Source of the DNA: Chlamydia trachomatis
GTDB taxonomy: Bacteria; Chlamydiota; Chlamydiia; Chlamydiales; Rhabdochlamydiaceae
Length of the DNA: 46,167 bases
Direction of reading: 5' to 3'
NCBI GenBank assembly: GCA_945905275.1
Contig: CAMDPQ010000003.1
Span: 1 to 46,167 of the forward strand
Below the pieces are notes generated by a model. The model saw nothing but the letters and a program-made list of their open reading frames with translations, searched no databases and was not told the origin of the DNA. The stretch's first letter is position 1, and each line of letters opens with the position of its first letter. The position numbers were made by a program, and so were the translations under genes. Below are positions 44,956 through 46,167 of this stretch, in pieces.

Positions 44956-46167
44956 ATCATCGATAATAATCTATATGCACCCCAGAACCAGACTGAGATA
45001 CGACTCTCATGGTTTTGGGGTGATGTCCTCTGGAATGCCCCCAACGCCTCTGTCAGCTTATCAGCCCGCTCCTTTGAATCTATTGTTAACAAATCAAGCA
45101 TAACTTTCCATGCCGGTGATTCAGTGAAGTGATCATAGTCTGACTCCAATTCCAGCTCTTCTGTTGTAAAATTATAACGCATTCGATCAGGGTAACTATT
45201 TTTATTCACTCGACCAATCGATGCTACCCACGCCCTGCATTCATCTGAGCTTTTGAGTTCCTCTATTTTCGGCAAAGAACTCCCCGGCACCGCCGTAAAA
45301 CACTCATATATCGTTCTCCCGAGAGCCCAAGCATCTACTTCACGACCCATTGGTACAGGTGCACTCGGATCCTTACTCAAGAATTCGGGCGCTATATATT
45401 TCTCAGTCATTCCATGTAAGATCGCATCTTTTTCAAGGTTAGTACCCTCTGCACAAGCAGATCCGAAATCAGCTAACACCCAACTTCCATCAGACCTTTG
45501 TAAAATATTCTCAGGCTTGATATCACGATGAACAATCCCCGATGTGTGTAATACTGCTAGAGCATGAAGAAGGGCGGTAGCCACTGTTTCCACATCCTTC
45601 ACTGATGACAAACCCGACATCTGTAAATCATGAGAAGGGCTACCAGGATCTTTGACTCGAGTAAGATCTAAAGCTCTTTCACACTTCTCGATAGCAAAAC
45701 ATACAACCTCAGCCTCAGGGTCGCCGCTGAACCCATTAAGTGTAGAGAGCTCACTCCTCAAACGTACGATATATGGGGATTCTCGAATCTTCTTTAATAT
45801 GTTATATTCGTTTGTCAATAACTTGTCGTTGTCAGGTATGCCCACCTTCATCACTACCTCTATACGAGAACAGGGGATTGTCGCTATATACAATGCACTA
45901 ACTTGGCTTCCATGTAGTTTCTTATCGAGGCAGATATCCACCCCCTTATTGCCTGTATATACACATCCTACAGAAGAATTACCTGTCGATATTGTCATTT
46001 GAAAAGTTTGAGATTTAAATAGACATTGTTCATCACAAGGCTTATGCCCTGTTCGAGAATCATCACTACCTACACTAATCCCCCGACTCTGAAAGAATAA
46101 AGAAACCCCGCCTCCGATGGTAGCAACTGCCCCTGCACAGGCTGCCACTGTTGGGGCAAGCAACGTC
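44952..46167 (-). CDS. Eukaryotic-type Ser/Thr protein kinase, N-terminus off the window
   Basis: At least 404 codons, open to the right edge, so the true start is not seen. A glycine/alanine-rich hydrophobic stretch ([20 protein letters not shown]) near the front may be a membrane segment. The kinase domain is complete: [19 protein letters not shown] with the catalytic Lys, the catalytic loop [35 protein letters not shown] as APE, and [13 protein letters not shown]. No glycine-rich loop of standard form is obvious. Chlamydiae have Pkn-type kinases and secreted kinases; whether this acts in the cell or in the host is not decided by the sequence. The last residues are aromatic ([15 protein letters not shown]). 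Confidence 0.85.
   Translation of the reverse strand, partial: TLLAPTVAACAGAVATIGGGVSLFFQSRGISVGSDDSRTGHKPCDEQCLFKSQTFQMTISTGNSSVGCVYTGNKGVDICLDKKLHGSQVSALYIATIPCSRIEVVMKVGIPDNDKLLTNEYNILKKIRESPYIVRLRSELSTLNGFSGDPEAEVVCFAIEKCERALDLTRVKDPGSPSHDLQMSGLSSVKDVETVATALLHALAVLHTSGIVHRDIKPENILQRSDGSWVLADFGSACAEGTNLEKDAILHGMTEKYIAPEFLSKDPSAPVPMGREVDAWALGRTIYECFTAVPGSSLPKIEELKSSDECRAWVASIGRVNKNSYPDRMRYNFTTEELELESDYDHFTESPAWKVMLDLLTIDSKERADKLTEALGAFQRTSPQNHESRISVWFWGAYRLLSMI

Noticed and set aside
1-46167. tRNA and rRNA genes
   Set aside because: Scanning gaps for T-loop-like GTTCGANNC and for rRNA landmarks gave only hits inside IS630 fragments (for example near 5727), with no cloverleaf partners.

Overview
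The window looks like a chromosomal segment of a Chlamydiae bacterium, most likely an environmental chlamydia (Rhabdochlamydia/Simkania/Parachlamydia-like) rather than a classical Chlamydia. The argument is gene content and order: a Chlamydiae/Verrucomicrobia-type small basic protein followed by ybeY, a CBS/CorC-domain CNNM protein and a DUF3604-like protein; maf followed by a HEAT-repeat protein and an LptD-like protein; and xseA-xseB-dxs beside tpiA. As far as I recall, these orders match the C. trachomatis blocks around CT421-CT425, CT349-CT351 and CT328-CT331. Unlike the compact pathogenic chlamydiae, this window is full of decayed insertion sequences and pseudogenes.

Layout. 1-2563 is accessory: the start of an unknown gene on the left edge, a decayed integrated element (AlpA-like regulator, broken primase, a possible recombinase fragment) and a HicAB toxin-antitoxin pair whose promoter carries a palindrome between its -35 and -10 boxes. 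2564-5846 holds IS66 and IS630 wrecks, a membrane-anchored kinase-like protein and a TPR gene fragment. 6047-9932 is a tight operon: sugar transferase, UDP-hexose 4-epimerase, MreD-like protein, inositol monophosphatase-family protein, folD. After an 0.8-kb gap come rnr, a possible 25-aa coupled ORF, a DUF502 membrane protein and a HolC-like protein (10745-14131). 14191-18940 holds a shrunken ISAs1-type element, two chlamydia-type secreted or membrane proteins, and an IS30 whose halves enclose a broken M50 protease. 19130-23641 is the conserved ybeY block; 23727-25082 carries two related small accessory genes, one with a coding minisatellite; 25349-30025 is maf, HEAT protein, LptD. 30075-34250 is a second graveyard (ISAs1, GNAT, alpha/beta-hydrolase, IS30, IS1634 and IS3 fragments) around one intact AAA/DUF4143 ATPase flanked by related repeats. 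34401-44955 is housekeeping: def-secG-tpiA on the minus strand, xseA-xseB-dxs-nadK on the plus strand, then pgi, a nitronate monooxygenase-like flavoprotein and an alpha2-type glycyl-tRNA synthetase. A eukaryotic-type Ser/Thr kinase runs off the right edge.

How it fits together. Conserved blocks show short overlaps (ATGA or TAATG) that suggest translational coupling, whereas the seams between blocks are where IS debris and lineage-specific genes collect. Several inactivations are minimal: a single stop at an expected Trp codon, or a one-base change in a homopolymer, so part of this decay looks recent. No rRNA, tRNA or CRISPR array was recognised. All function calls come from reading translated sequence and remembered family motifs; no database search was possible.
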